Part shown: one piece after another, positions 13,140-23,266 of the stretch
Numbering within the stretch: the stretch's first letter is position 1
How the letters are laid out: each line of letters begins with the position of its first letter
NCBI GenBank assembly: GCA_023375785.1
Contig: SZWC01000098.1
Location: 261,998 to 325,997, forward strand
Direction: 5' to 3'
Source: Penium margaritaceum
Taxonomy: Eukaryota > Streptophyta > Zygnematophyceae > Desmidiales > Peniaceae
Length of the DNA stretch: 64,000 bases
Program-made: the position numbers and the translations under genes
The notes under the pieces: model-generated
Databases searched by the model: none
What the model was told of the DNA's origin: nothing
What the model saw: only the letters and a program-made list of their open reading frames with translations

Positions 13140-14285
13140 GTGACAAAGGATGAAGGAAATCTGGACCTATGGCACCGCCACCTATGTCACATCGCTCCCT
13201 CAACTGTGAGGGACATGGCGAAGAAAGAAGTGGTGCGGGGTCTTGAGGTCAAGGGCCTCGATGCAGCCGAGAATGCAGTGTGCGAGCCATGCGTGGTGGG
13301 CAAGGCGACACGGTAGCCGTTTGATGGCAAAGGGACGCGTGCATCGGCGAAGTTGGAGGTGGTGTACACAGATGTGTGTGGACCGTTCGAGCCCTCCATT
13401 GGTAGGACGCACTACTTCGTCACCTTCATCGACGACCACAGCCGCAAGCTCTACCTCTACATCATCAAGAGGAAGAGCGATGTCTTGTCATGCATGCAGG
13501 AATTTGTGGCGGCTGTGGAGCGACAAATGGACTTGAAGGGGAAGGTGTTCTGGAGCGACAACGGCGGCGAGTACGAGGGCTGCTTGGCATGGATGAAGAG
13601 CAAGGGGATCGTGTGGCAGAAAACTATGCCACACTCTCCGCAGCAGAACGGCGTCACTAAGAGGGTAAACCGCACCATCCTCAACATGGTCCGCTCCATG
13701 TTGAGTGATGCCGGCCTCGCGCAGTGGTATTGGGGCGAGGCGGCACGGACAGTGGCGTACATCATGAACCTGATGCCGACAAAGCCGCTAAAAGACGCGG
13801 AGTCCAAGGTGTGGAAGACGCCACAAGAAGTATGGAGCGGGAGGAAGCCAACTGTGGCACACCTCTGCACGTTTGGTTGCGTTGCACATGCTGTTGTGCA
13901 GGCACGGGAGGGGCTGGGCAAGCTGGACCCGTGGACTCGCCGGTGCATCTTCATCGGGTACAAAAGCGGGAGCAAGGCGTACCGGCTCTTCGACCCGCAG
14001 AGGCAGCAGATCGTGAAGAGTCATGGCACCACGTTTGATGAGGAGAGTCGTTGGACGGACAAGGACGCGGGTCTCTCCAAGCGGGGGGAGTGGCTGCCAC
14101 TCCTTGAGGGGGAGACGCCGGAGGACGTAAAAGAGGGTGACGTCCCATCAGCTCCAACCGGCGATAACCATCCGGTGGATGGGGGAGCGGCTGATTTGCA
14201 TTCAGCCGAGTCGGACGATGAGTCCAAAGCGCCGGCAGCAGTGGAGCTGAACGAGGAGGCGGGGAGTGAGCCCGCATCTCCATAG
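13140..14285 (+). mobile_element. Integrase region of the copia element (fossil)
   Basis: A gag-pre-integrase zinc region (LWHRHLCH near 13170, CEPC near 13285) precedes the integrase core. The core shows TDVCGPF near 13370, SDNGGEYEG near 13555 and PQQNGV near 13640. These hold the expected D, D and E positions of the DDE integrase, which joins element DNA to the host chromosome. A downstream FGCVAHA...GYKSGSKAYRLFDP segment is the usual copia C-terminal part. Broken. Confidence 0.9.
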
Positions 14286-14337
14286 TCCCCGAGAGAGGGG
14301 GAGCAGGTTAGCGGTGCAAGTGGCACCGCGAGAGGGC

Positions 14338-14395
14338 AGCAGCAGTAGCAGCATCAGTAGCGGCAGCAGCAGCAGCAGCCTCAACAGCAGCAGCC
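14338..14395 (+). repeat. AGC-type trinucleotide repeat in the integrase-RT spacer
   Basis: An imperfect AGC/CAG run lies in the variable spacer between integrase and reverse transcriptase of the copia element. Such spacers are low in complexity in this family. The run lies at the edge of the block that is duplicated around the assembly gap. Confidence 0.7.
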
Positions 14396-14999
14396 CCGGA
14401 GAAGCAGACACACAAGAAGGACGGCAAAACGGTACGATGCCGTGCAGGGCACCTGGACTGGGTTTGCTCAAGCGTTCTTTGCGCAAGAGGAGCCCGAGAC
14501 CGTCAAGGAGGCATTGCAGCAGAAGGATGGGGCTGAGTGGGAGGGAGCCATAAAATCTGAGCTTGCCTCCCACGAAGAGAACGGCACTTGGCAGCTGATT
14601 GACAGACCGGAAGGTACAAAAATCATNNNNNNNNNNNNNNNNNNNNNNNNNNNNNNNNNNNNNNNNNNNNNNNNNNNNNNNNNNNNNNNNNNNNNNNNNN
14701 NNNNNNNNNNNNNNNNNNNNNNNNNNNNNNNNNNNNNNNNNNNNNNNNNNNNNNNNNNAGCAGCAGCCCCGGAGAAGCAGACACACAAGAAGGACGGCAA
14801 AACGGTACGATGCCGTGCAGGGCACCTGGACTGGGTTTGCTCAAGCGTTCTTTGCGCAAGAGGAGCCCGAGACCGTCAAGGAGGCATTGCAGCAGAAGGA
14901 TGGGGCTGAGTGGGAGGGAGCCATAAAATCTGAGCTTGCCTCCCACGAAGAGAACGGCACTTGGCAGCTGATTGACAGACCGGAAGGTACAAAAATCAT
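14386..14999. other. Assembly gap (132 N) bracketed by a 241-bp direct copy
   Basis: N fills 14627-14758. The 241 bases before the gap (14386-14626) and the 241 after it (14759-14999) appear identical. This is the expected look of two contig ends that overlap but were not merged, so the copy and the gap are probably not biological. Confidence 0.85.
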
Positions 15000-16434
15000 C
15001 GGCTCCAAGTGGATCTTCAAGAAGAAGCTCACTAAGGAGGGGAAGGTGGAGCGGTGCAAGGCGCGGCTGGTGGCGAAGGGGTACGTCCAGCGAAAAGGTG
15101 AACACTACGATGAAACCTTCGCGCCGGTGGCGAAGTTCGCCTCCATCCGCTCCATCCTCTCGGTGGCGGCGGCGCGTGACTATGAAGTCCACCAAATGGA
15201 CGTGAAAACCGCGTTTCTCAACGACGACCTGGACAAGGAGGTCCTTATGGAGGTGCCGGAGGGGGTGGACGCGCTGCCGGGGAAGGTGTGCCGGCTTCGC
15301 AAGGCGCTCTACAGACTGAAGCAAGCGCCACTTATGTGGTACCTGAAAATGGACGGCTTCATGGCCGAGCTTGGCTTCAAGCGCTGTAAGGCGGATCACA
15401 GTGTGTACGTGCGAAAGCAGCTGGGGTTGCACCAGATTGTGGTCCTCTACGTGGATGACCTCATCCTCGTGTCATCGGACATGGAGGAGTTGGTGAACCT
15501 GAAGCGACAGCTGGACGGTCGGTTCAAAATGACTGACATGGGCGAGCTCGAGTACTACCTCGGCGTCACCATCAAGAGGGACCGCAAAGCACGCACGCTG
15601 GACATGGGGCATGCAAAGTACGTGCAAGCGGTGCTCCACTGCTATAACATGGAGGAGTGCAACCCCATCGGCACACCCATGACCACCACATGTGAGTTGA
15701 GCTCGAGCATGGGCCCGAGCACGGACGAGGAGAAGGAAGAGATGGCAGGTGTGCCATACCAGTCCGCGGTGGGGAACATCATGTACGCCATGGTGGCGAC
15801 GCGACCCGACCTAGTCTTCACAGAGGGCTAAGTGAGCCGCTATGTTGCTGACCCCGGGCCACTGCATTGGCAAGCGGTGAAGCGGATCCTCCGCTATCTC
15901 AAGGCGACAAAACAGTCGCGGCTCGTGTTTGGAGGGGGAGCACGTGATGACTCCCTCGAGTTGGTCGGCTACTCCGATGCCGACTGGGCTGGTGATGTGG
16001 ATGACAGAAAATCAACGTCGGGATACGTGTTTGTGCTTGGTGGTGCAGCAGTTTCATGCGCAAGCAGGAAGCAAGACTGTGTGGCATTGTCTAGCACTGA
16101 AGCGGAGTACATCACGCTCGCAGAAGCCGCAAAGGAGGCGGTGTGGCTGTCGCAGCTGCTAAAGGAGATCGGCGCACCCCAAAGGAAGTCGACGGTGCTC
16201 AACGTTGATAACATGAGTGCCATCAGCCTGACCCAGAACCCGGTGCTGCACAGGAGGACCAAGCACATCGAGATCCGGCATCACTACGCGCGGGACTTGG
16301 TGGCAAAGGGAGATGCGGCTATTGTACATTGTGGCACTAAGCGCATGCTCGCCGATGCCATGACCAAGGCACAGCCCAAGAACAGACACGACGCAAGCTG
16401 TATGGAGCTCAGTCTGCGCTGTGAAGTTTAAAAT
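14998..16434 (+). mobile_element. Reverse transcriptase and RNase H region of the copia element (fossil)
   Basis: Reverse transcriptase blocks run in order from about 15000: GSKWIFKKK, CKARLVAKGY, FAPVAKFASIR, QMDVKTAFLN, KALYRLKQAP and the catalytic YVDD at about 15448-15459, then LGV and the GTPM block near 15670. RNase H follows at about 15950-16400, with SDADWAG, RKSTSGY, SSTEAEY, VDN and RTKHIEIRHHYARD. Together they copy element RNA into DNA and remove the RNA strand. The region is broken as it stands but well preserved. Confidence 0.93.
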
Positions 16435-16473
16435 GCTATAGGTTCCAAGGACAGGGCATCAAGGCTGCGGTGC

Positions 16474-16484
16474 AAAGGGGAGAT
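16474..16484 (+). promoter_or_regulatory. Polypurine tract of the copia element
   Basis: AAAGGGGAGAT lies directly before the TG of the 3' LTR, the usual place and makeup for the plus-strand primer of a copia element. Confidence 0.85.
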
Positions 16485-17210
16485 TGTTGATATGATGTGC
16501 CCCTTGCCATGAGTGCCGTTGAGTGCACACCCTGGTTTGACCACTAAGGAGTGGTCGAACACCTGATCTGACTTCAGATTTGGATTCCTTGGATTTTTTC
16601 TATGCAGGATCGAGCTTTGAATTGCTCAATTTGAGTGAGTATTCAGAAAGTTAGCGTAGCATGAAAAACGGGTGTTGGGTGGGTGGAATCTGGTACCCGC
16701 CATGGATGGCGGGATATTCCACCGCCAGGGATCCGAGTTCATTCCTAAATGGCCTCCAAATGCACCAGGGGCATGAATGAGGTGACCATAAGGTCCTCCT
16801 TGACCAGGATGAACTTCTCCTTGACTTCTAGGTGAGGAAAGGCGCTTCGACAGGTCATCGTCGAAGCGCCTCCCGTTCCCTAGAGTGCAAGGCCTGGTGG
16901 GCGGCTCCACGAAGGGTTACTTTGACGGCCGTAGCAGGGGCTCTACTGCTCCGTTTTGGGCGTGCTTGGGTGCGTTGGAAAGTTTAGATCACAGGCTATA
17001 AGGATCTGATGTAATCTCACAATGCTAACTAACAAAAACGTGTTTCGATTCAGATCTACTGAATGCGACGTGTTCTGCCCACTCCTATCCGTGATCCTTG
17101 TGCTCCACACTCTTCACCAAAGGTGTCCATTGACTGCCCAAACTTTGGTAGCGTGCATCACTGAGTGCTAGCCGTCCTTGAGGGTGACTCCATACCCACT
17201 AGAGCCAACA
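16485..17210 (+). repeat. 3' LTR of the copia element
   Basis: 726 bp, the same length as the 5' LTR, starting TGTTGATATG and ending GAGCCAACA. The 12-bp stem of the 5' LTR is conserved exactly at 16840-16871 although the loop has changed. The flanking sequence resumes in an A monomer at a point 93 bp earlier in the unit than where the left flank stopped. Confidence 0.93.
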
Positions 17211-19509
17211 ACATATGCCTAGTTTGGTTGTTTGGTGTACATAGTAGCCACACCATGCCACTACGTATTGAAGTTCTTTGTCCTTTCTAGTCGATACATA
17301 GGGTTCCCAAACCATTGTCTCTCCCTCGGACCATTTGTGACTCGTGTTATGAGTTTTCAATTTTGACCACACATAGTGGACTTCTGAGGTCATAGTCAGT
17401 GACGTATGCATCCTTATGTTGGTCACTGTGCACGCTAGCCACACCGTGCCACTACTTGTTGAAGGTCTTTGTACTTGCTAGTTGATAACTAGTGTTCTCA
17501 ACCCATTGTCTCCCCCTCTGACCATTTGTGACTCGTGTTATGAGTTTTCAACGTTGACCACACACTGTGAAATTCGTTTGGTCATGGTTAGTGGCATATC
17601 TCTACTTTGGTTTGTCACTGTGCATGGTTGCTATGTCGTGTCACTACGTACTGAAGGTATGTGCTTTCTAGTTGATAGCCAATGTTCCCAAACCATTGTT
17701 ACCCCCTCTGACTATCTGTGACTCTTGTTGTGAGTTGTCAATGTTGACCACATGAAGTGAAATTCTCTGGTCATGGTCATTGACATATGCATACTTTGGT
17801 TGGTCACTCTGCATGGTAGCCACGTTGTGCCACTACATATTGAAGGTCTTTGTATTTGCTAATCGATAACTAGTATTCACAAACCATTGTCCCCCCCTCT
17901 GACCAATTGTGACTTGTGTTATGAGTTGTCAAAGGTGACCACACATAGTGACATTCTTTGGTCATGGTCAGTGACACATGCCTACTTTGGTTGGTCATTG
18001 TACATGGTAGCCACACTGTGCGACTACTCATGGAAGGTCCTTGTGCTTGCTAGTTGATACCTGGTGTTCCCAAACCATTGTTTCCTCCTCTGACCATTTG
18101 TGACTCGTATTATGAGTTGTCAACGTTGACCACACACAGCGGATTCCTTTGGTCAAAGGCAGTATATATGCCTACTTTGGTCGGTCATTGTGTATGGTAG
18201 CGACACCGTGCTACTATTGAAAGTCTTTGTATTTGCTAGTTGAAAAATAATCTTTTGAAACCATTGTTTCCCCCTCACACCATTTGTGACTCGTTTTATT
18301 AAACGTTGTCCACCCATACTGAAATTCTTTGGTTATGGTCAGTGACATATGCCTAGTTTGGTTGTCCGGTGTGCATAGTAGCCACACCGTGCCACTATGT
18401 ATCGAAGTTCTTTGCCCTGTCTAGTTGATACATATGGTTCCCAAACCATTGTCTCTCCCTTTGACCATTTGTGACTCTTGTTATGAGTTGTCAATGCTGA
18501 CCTCACATAGTGGACTTCTTTGGTCATAGTCAGTGACTTATGCATCCTTTGGTTTGTCACTGTGCACGCTAGCCACACCGTGCCACTACTTGTTGAAGGT
18601 CTTTGTACTTGCTAGTTGATAAGCAGTGTTCCCAACCCATTGTTTCCCCATCTGACCGTTTCTGACTCGTGTTATGAGTTTTCAACATTGACCACACACT
18701 GTGAAATTCCTTTGGTCATGTTTAGTGGCATATGCCTACTTTGGTTTGTCACTGAACATGGTTTCCACGTCGTGTCACTACATTCTGAAGGTCTTCGTGC
18801 TTTCTAGTTGATAGCCAGTGTTCCCAAATCATTGTTACCCCCTCTGACTATCTGTGACTCTTGTTGTGAGTTGTCAACGTTGACCACATGAAGTGAAAGT
18901 CTCTGCTCATGGCCAGTGACATATGCATACTTTGGGTGGTCACTATGCATGGTAGCCACACTGTGCCACTACATATTGAAGGTCTTTGTACTTGCTAATC
19001 AATTACTAGTATTCACAAACCATTGTTTCCCTCTGTGACCATTTGTGACTCGCGTTATGAGTTGTCAAAGTTGACCACTTATCGTGACATTCTTTGGTCA
19101 TGGTCAGTGACACATGCCTACTTTGGTTGGTCATTGTACATGGTAGCCACACCGTGCCACTACTTATTGAAGGTCCCTGTGCTTGCTAGGTGATACCTGG
19201 TGTTCCCAGACCATTGTTTCCCCCTCTGAGCATTTGTGACCTGTGTTATGAGTTGTCAACGTTCACCACACATAGCGGATTTCTTTGGTCAAAGGCAGTA
19301 CATATGCCTACTTTGGTCGGTCATTGTGCATGGTAGCCACACTGTGCTACTACTTATTGAAGGTCGTTGTACTTGCTAGTTGAAAACTAATATTCCAAAA
19401 CCATTGTTTCCCTGTGACCATTTGTGACTCGTGTTATGGGCTGTGAACGTTGACCACCCATACTGAAATTCATTGGTGAGTGACATATGCCTAGTTTGGT
19501 TGTTTGGTG
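17211..19509 (+). repeat. 191-bp satellite, left arm part 2
   Basis: The A-F higher-order repeat continues in the same orientation, with A anchors at 17218, 18352 and 19490 (spacings 1134 and 1138 bp). The array breaks inside an A monomer at the target site TGGTG (19505-19509) of the next element. No other gene or RNA is seen. Confidence 0.93.
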
Positions 19510-20026
19510 TGTCAGAATAAAAGTAGGCATGGTAAGTTGACCACTTCTGTCATCAGTTCATCATCAACGCTTCTACTCATCCCGCACTTCAACGCTGCGG
19601 CCACGCGGCTCGCGTCCCTATGCTGCGGGACCTGACCTTGTCTCAGCGCCTGTGCTCCCGTGCACTGCGCCCACGCCTTCATCTTCAGCTCATCAGCTAT
19701 CTGCTCTCCCTCAGCCTGCACCTCGACTCCACGATTGAGTGTGTGCGCCTTGGCTGCCGCGGCTACTCCTCAATGAGCACCCGCACCTTCGGTGCTGCGC
19801 CCACATTGAGTATTCTGTCATTTCTTCCTGTACTTGATTCTTGCAAGCTCAGCCTACATTAGATGTATAACCATGCTGATCTGTTGCTGCTGTGGTACTA
19901 CCAAGGGTACAGTTCGCGCTTCGGCGCTGTGGCTCACTCTACGAGCTCGCCCACGCCTCAGAGAAGCATCTCATGCTCAGTGGGTTACTTCTAAGATGTG
20001 CTGTATGTTCAAACAATGTTCTGGCA
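19510..20026 (+). repeat. 5' LTR of the non-autonomous element
   Basis: 517 bp from TGTCAGAATAA to TTCTGGCA. It matches the last ~480 bp of the 3' LTR at about 90% identity by hand alignment and is the shorter of the two end repeats. Confidence 0.87.
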
Positions 20027-20038
20027 TTGTATCAGAGC
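20027..20038 (+). promoter_or_regulatory. Primer binding site, initiator-Met tRNA type
   Basis: TTGTATCAGAGC matches the common plant LTR-element primer site TGGTATCAGAGC at 11 of 12 positions and lies directly after the 5' LTR. This supports minus-strand priming by initiator-Met tRNA. Confidence 0.85.
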
Positions 20039-22105
20039 AGGTTTGCCTTGTCGGCCTGACAATCGACAGGGTGTCCGCGCTTTGACCCTTCAAGCATCAA
20101 AGGCTTCAGTCTTTCATGCGTTCGCGGCTCGGCACTGCATCCCATTGCCTCCGGGTATCCATTGCAGCTGCTACTCACCCTCAGCAAACCTCGATCATCA
20201 AGGAATGCGTTCTCCTCCTCAATCATCATGTTCCGGCTCTCAACAGCAGCATGTTCTTCCTCACAAGCATTTTACGCGAACATCTTCACTCTGTGTCCTC
20301 CTTTGTGAACCATCTTCACGAGAAACAATCATCTGCAGAAAATGGACGGCTCAGCTTCGCCAACTAACTCTGGTTCCTCAGCCGACAACTGCCCATGTCC
20401 ACACTGTACCTTCACCCGCTCTCTTCCTCCGGCACCACCTCAACATCATGTTGTCACCTCAACCCTTATCAATGTCCTCCGCAGTCTTCCCCTCCTTGAC
20501 ATCGGCATCGACTTCATCCGCAGCCCCATCTTTCTCCTACTCTGGCTCAGACAAGGAGCAGTACTTCTTCTTGAGACAACCTTAACACTGGCCTCCTGGA
20601 GCACCCTTGATCTTGTCAGCAGAAGATTCCAACTCCTCGTGCAACATGTCCTCAACACGCGACCTGTCCANTTGTCACCTCAACCCTTATCAATGTCCTC
20701 CGCAGTCTTCCCCTCCTTGACATCGGCATCGACTTCATCCGCAGCCCCATCTTTCTCCTACTCTGGCTCAGACAAGGAGCAGTACTTCTTCTTGAGACAA
20801 CCTTAACACTGGCCTCCTGGAGCACCCTTGATCTTGTCAGCAGAAGATTCCAACTCCTCGTGCAACATGTCCTCAACACGCGACCTGTCCATCTCCTCCT
20901 CTCCACCATCGTGCTGTCAGCCTACAATGTTCTTCTTCCACCATTCCTTACATTCCTTCGCTTCAGGCCCTCTTGCACTCCCAATACCGCAACCTACACC
21001 ACAGCGTCAGAGACTGTAACTCAATCCACAACGACTCCTCATGACCCCATTGCACCCTACATCCCTCCATACCGCAGAACACTTACCTCTCCAGCCAACG
21101 ACTCCTCCTGTCACTCGTCAACTCTCTCTCCGCAACAACATGCACCACCCGCCACCGCATCACAGTAGGAGCAGCAGTGCACGACTGCACCATGGGGATC
21201 AGCATCAGTTGTGCCCGCTTAAAGCCTCACCCTTTCCACACAGCATGAAATGCATACTTCCCCCTCCAAAACCCTGCCGATATATCACCAGTCGCGAATA
21301 CGCAAACCCCGTCACCTCAGGCAAAAACGTCCATCACTCTCCCTCACTAAAAATCAGCCCATCACATCCTTGGACTCCATATCCTTGGTTACTCCTCGCT
21401 TCTCCACAGCTACGGTCATGGCCTTCATGGAAAATTTCTATGGCATCAAGATCAATGCTCATTCTGTTAGCTCTTCAGCCACACCATCAACTGCACAGCA
21501 CAACTCATAACTCACCAGAGAAGAGGCCAAGTCACTCCTGAAACAACGTATTACTCTACCTTCACTGCCAGATCAACTCCCTACAATCCCACTCACCACA
21601 ACATCATCAGCCCCTCCTGCGGAAGCACCACTGCCTTGTCACCCTGTGAAGAGCCTGTCTTCTACATCCGACATCCTCTACAGCATGACCACCCTCAATT
21701 GTGCCTGTCAACACCCTCAGTTCAAAAATCAACAGAGTCCACTGCTCGGACTACAGGCCTCCCTTGTCAACTACACACAGATTCTTCCTTCCCCTCCAAC
21801 CAAACCAACAACCGCTTCAGCAGTACTGCAACGTCAACAACAACCTCTGTCCCTGGTCACACCCAACTGCACTGGACAAATTCTCCACTGTCATCCTATT
21901 GCTCCCACACTCTTCTCAGCCACCCCGTTATGCATCTCTACCACCCACAACCAAAGATCTTTACCACCCGCCTCACCCCGACAACTCAAGGAGCCAAGAA
22001 AGATGGCATCACCAACTGTGGCACAAGACCATGGAAGAATACCTGGAAGACAACTTCACCAAGTATGCCATGGGTCCAGGCTCCCAGTTTCCGACTTGTG
22101 GCAGT
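20039..22105 (+). mobile_element. Interior of the non-autonomous element, no known domain
   Basis: About 2.07 kb of C-rich, G-poor sequence. Several overlapping open stretches exist (for example 20342-20806 and 21636-22286), rich in Ser, Pro, Thr and His, but none shows zinc-knuckle, protease, integrase or RT motifs. They are probably remnants of a gag-like region or products of base composition. The true interior is shorter by about 220 bp if the copy around the single N at 20671 is an assembly error. Confidence 0.6.
20451..20891. other. 220-bp direct copy around a single N (assembly join)
   Basis: Bases 20451-20670 and 20672-20891 appear identical and are separated only by the N at 20671. 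This is best explained as an unmerged overlap rather than a real tandem duplication. Confidence 0.85.
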
Positions 22106-22114
22106 GAAGGGGGC
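22106..22114 (+). promoter_or_regulatory. Polypurine tract of the non-autonomous element
   Basis: GAAGGGGGC lies directly before the TGTCAG start of the 3' LTR, the normal place for the plus-strand primer. Confidence 0.75.
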
Positions 22115-23266
22115 TGTCAGAATAAAAAGGCACTGCTCGCAAGTCGAGAACCCGGGACTGCTTCACCTTCCTGTCTTGGCTCAAGCTAGCCAGAACGTGG
22201 AGAACACAACGCAAGGGGCAGAAACTAAATGCCCATCGTGGAGGTTCATATCCCTCCGACAAGCCTTGCTGGCGCGCCAAAACTAGCCGCACGATGTGAC
22301 CAGGTCCACGGTACCGGTCAACGGGTTCCGCGCCACCATGTTCTCGCGCCAGCCTCCACGTGACGCGGTCTCCACATAAAGACAAACGGATCTGGCGAGA
22401 ACGGCTCTTGCGGCACAAAGAGCAATGGCCCGTCACCCAAAAACCAAGTCCGTGTGCGGAACCGCTTCGCGGCTCCGCACACAGCAGCAGCAGCAACAGC
22501 GGCAGCTCGGCTGAGGCTGTACCGCTCCTTCCGTCCACCTTAGCGCATGGTCCTAGTGTAGTACTTAGGTCCTTTCATGTACTAGTTGTCACTATCAACT
22601 AAGTATTCAGTTGGTCATTGCTCTCTCTCAGCCCACCTTCCGAGGCTGCGGCATTCCTTCGCACTTCTGTTCCTCCGTTCCCTGCATCTCTGCGCCTGCC
22701 AACACCTAGCTGCGGCATCCTTCATCGGTTCATCTGACAGTGCCCGTACTTGCTAGTACTACATGCACGCTTTGCTCTAGCCGGCTCTGTCATCAGTTCG
22801 TCATCAACGCTTCTACTCAGCCCGCACTTTGACGCTGCGGCTGCGCGGCTCGCGTCCATGTGCTGCGGCACCTGACCTTGTCTCAGCGCCCGTGCTCCCC
22901 TGCACTGCGCCCACGCCTTCATCTTTAGCTCATCAGCTATCTGCTCTTCCTCAACCCGCACCTTGGATCCACGATTGACTGTGTGCGCCTCGGCTGCTGC
23001 GGCTACTCCTCAATCAGCGCCCGCACCTTCGGTGCTGCACCCACATCAAGTATTCTGTCATATCTTCCTGTACTTGATTCTTGCAAGCTCAGCCTACATC
23101 AGATATCTAACCGTGCTGATCTGTTGCTGCTGTGGCACTACAAAGGGTGCAGCCCGCGCTTCGGCGCTGCGGCTCGCTCTACGAACTCGCTCGCTCCTCA
23201 GAGAAGCATCTCATGCTTATTGGGTTACATCTAAGATGTGCCGTATGTTCAAACAATGTTCTGACA
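22115..23266 (+). repeat. 3' LTR of the non-autonomous element
   Basis: 1152 bp from TGTCAGAATAA to TTCTGACA. It has a strong hairpin at 22452-22482 (arms GTGTGCGGAACCG and CGGCTCCGCACAC, 12 of 13 paired, 5-base loop). A weak TATA-like ACATAAAG lies near 22375. It ends directly at the right copy of the TGGTG target duplication. Confidence 0.87.

Larger units (their letters stand above)
11120..17210 (+). mobile_element. Ty1/copia LTR retrotransposon, complete length, inserted in satellite
   Basis: A 6.1-kb element on the plus strand with two 726-bp LTRs (TGTTG...CAACA) and gag, zinc knuckle, protease, integrase, reverse transcriptase and RNase H in copia order. It has all the parts of an autonomous element but is broken, with about four interruptions of the coding frame plus an assembly gap. 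The LTRs differ at about 52 of 726 positions by hand count (about 7%). That implies an age of very roughly 3-5 million years if usual plant substitution rates apply. The five bases on each side (TAGGG and ACATA) do not match. Instead a 93-bp stretch of A monomer is present on both sides (11027-11119 and 17211-17303). Confidence 0.95.
19510..23266 (+). mobile_element. Non-autonomous LTR retrotransposon in satellite
   Basis: The element is bounded by a perfect 5-bp target duplication, TGGTG at 19505-19509 and 23267-23271, interrupting one A monomer. LTRs start TGTCAGAATAA and end TG-GCA or TG-ACA. The 5' copy is 517 bp and the 3' copy 1152 bp, so the ends are unequal. An initiator-Met primer site follows the 5' LTR and a purine tract precedes the 3' LTR. 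The roughly 2.1-kb interior shows no protease, integrase or RT motif, so it must have moved with enzymes from elsewhere. The shared LTR part differs at about 47 of 480 positions (about 10%), so it looks older than the copia element. Broken. Confidence 0.88.

Noticed and set aside
12510-16389. Minus-strand and alternate-frame open frames within the copia element
   Set aside because: They are antisense or off-frame shadows of gag, integrase, RT and RNase H.
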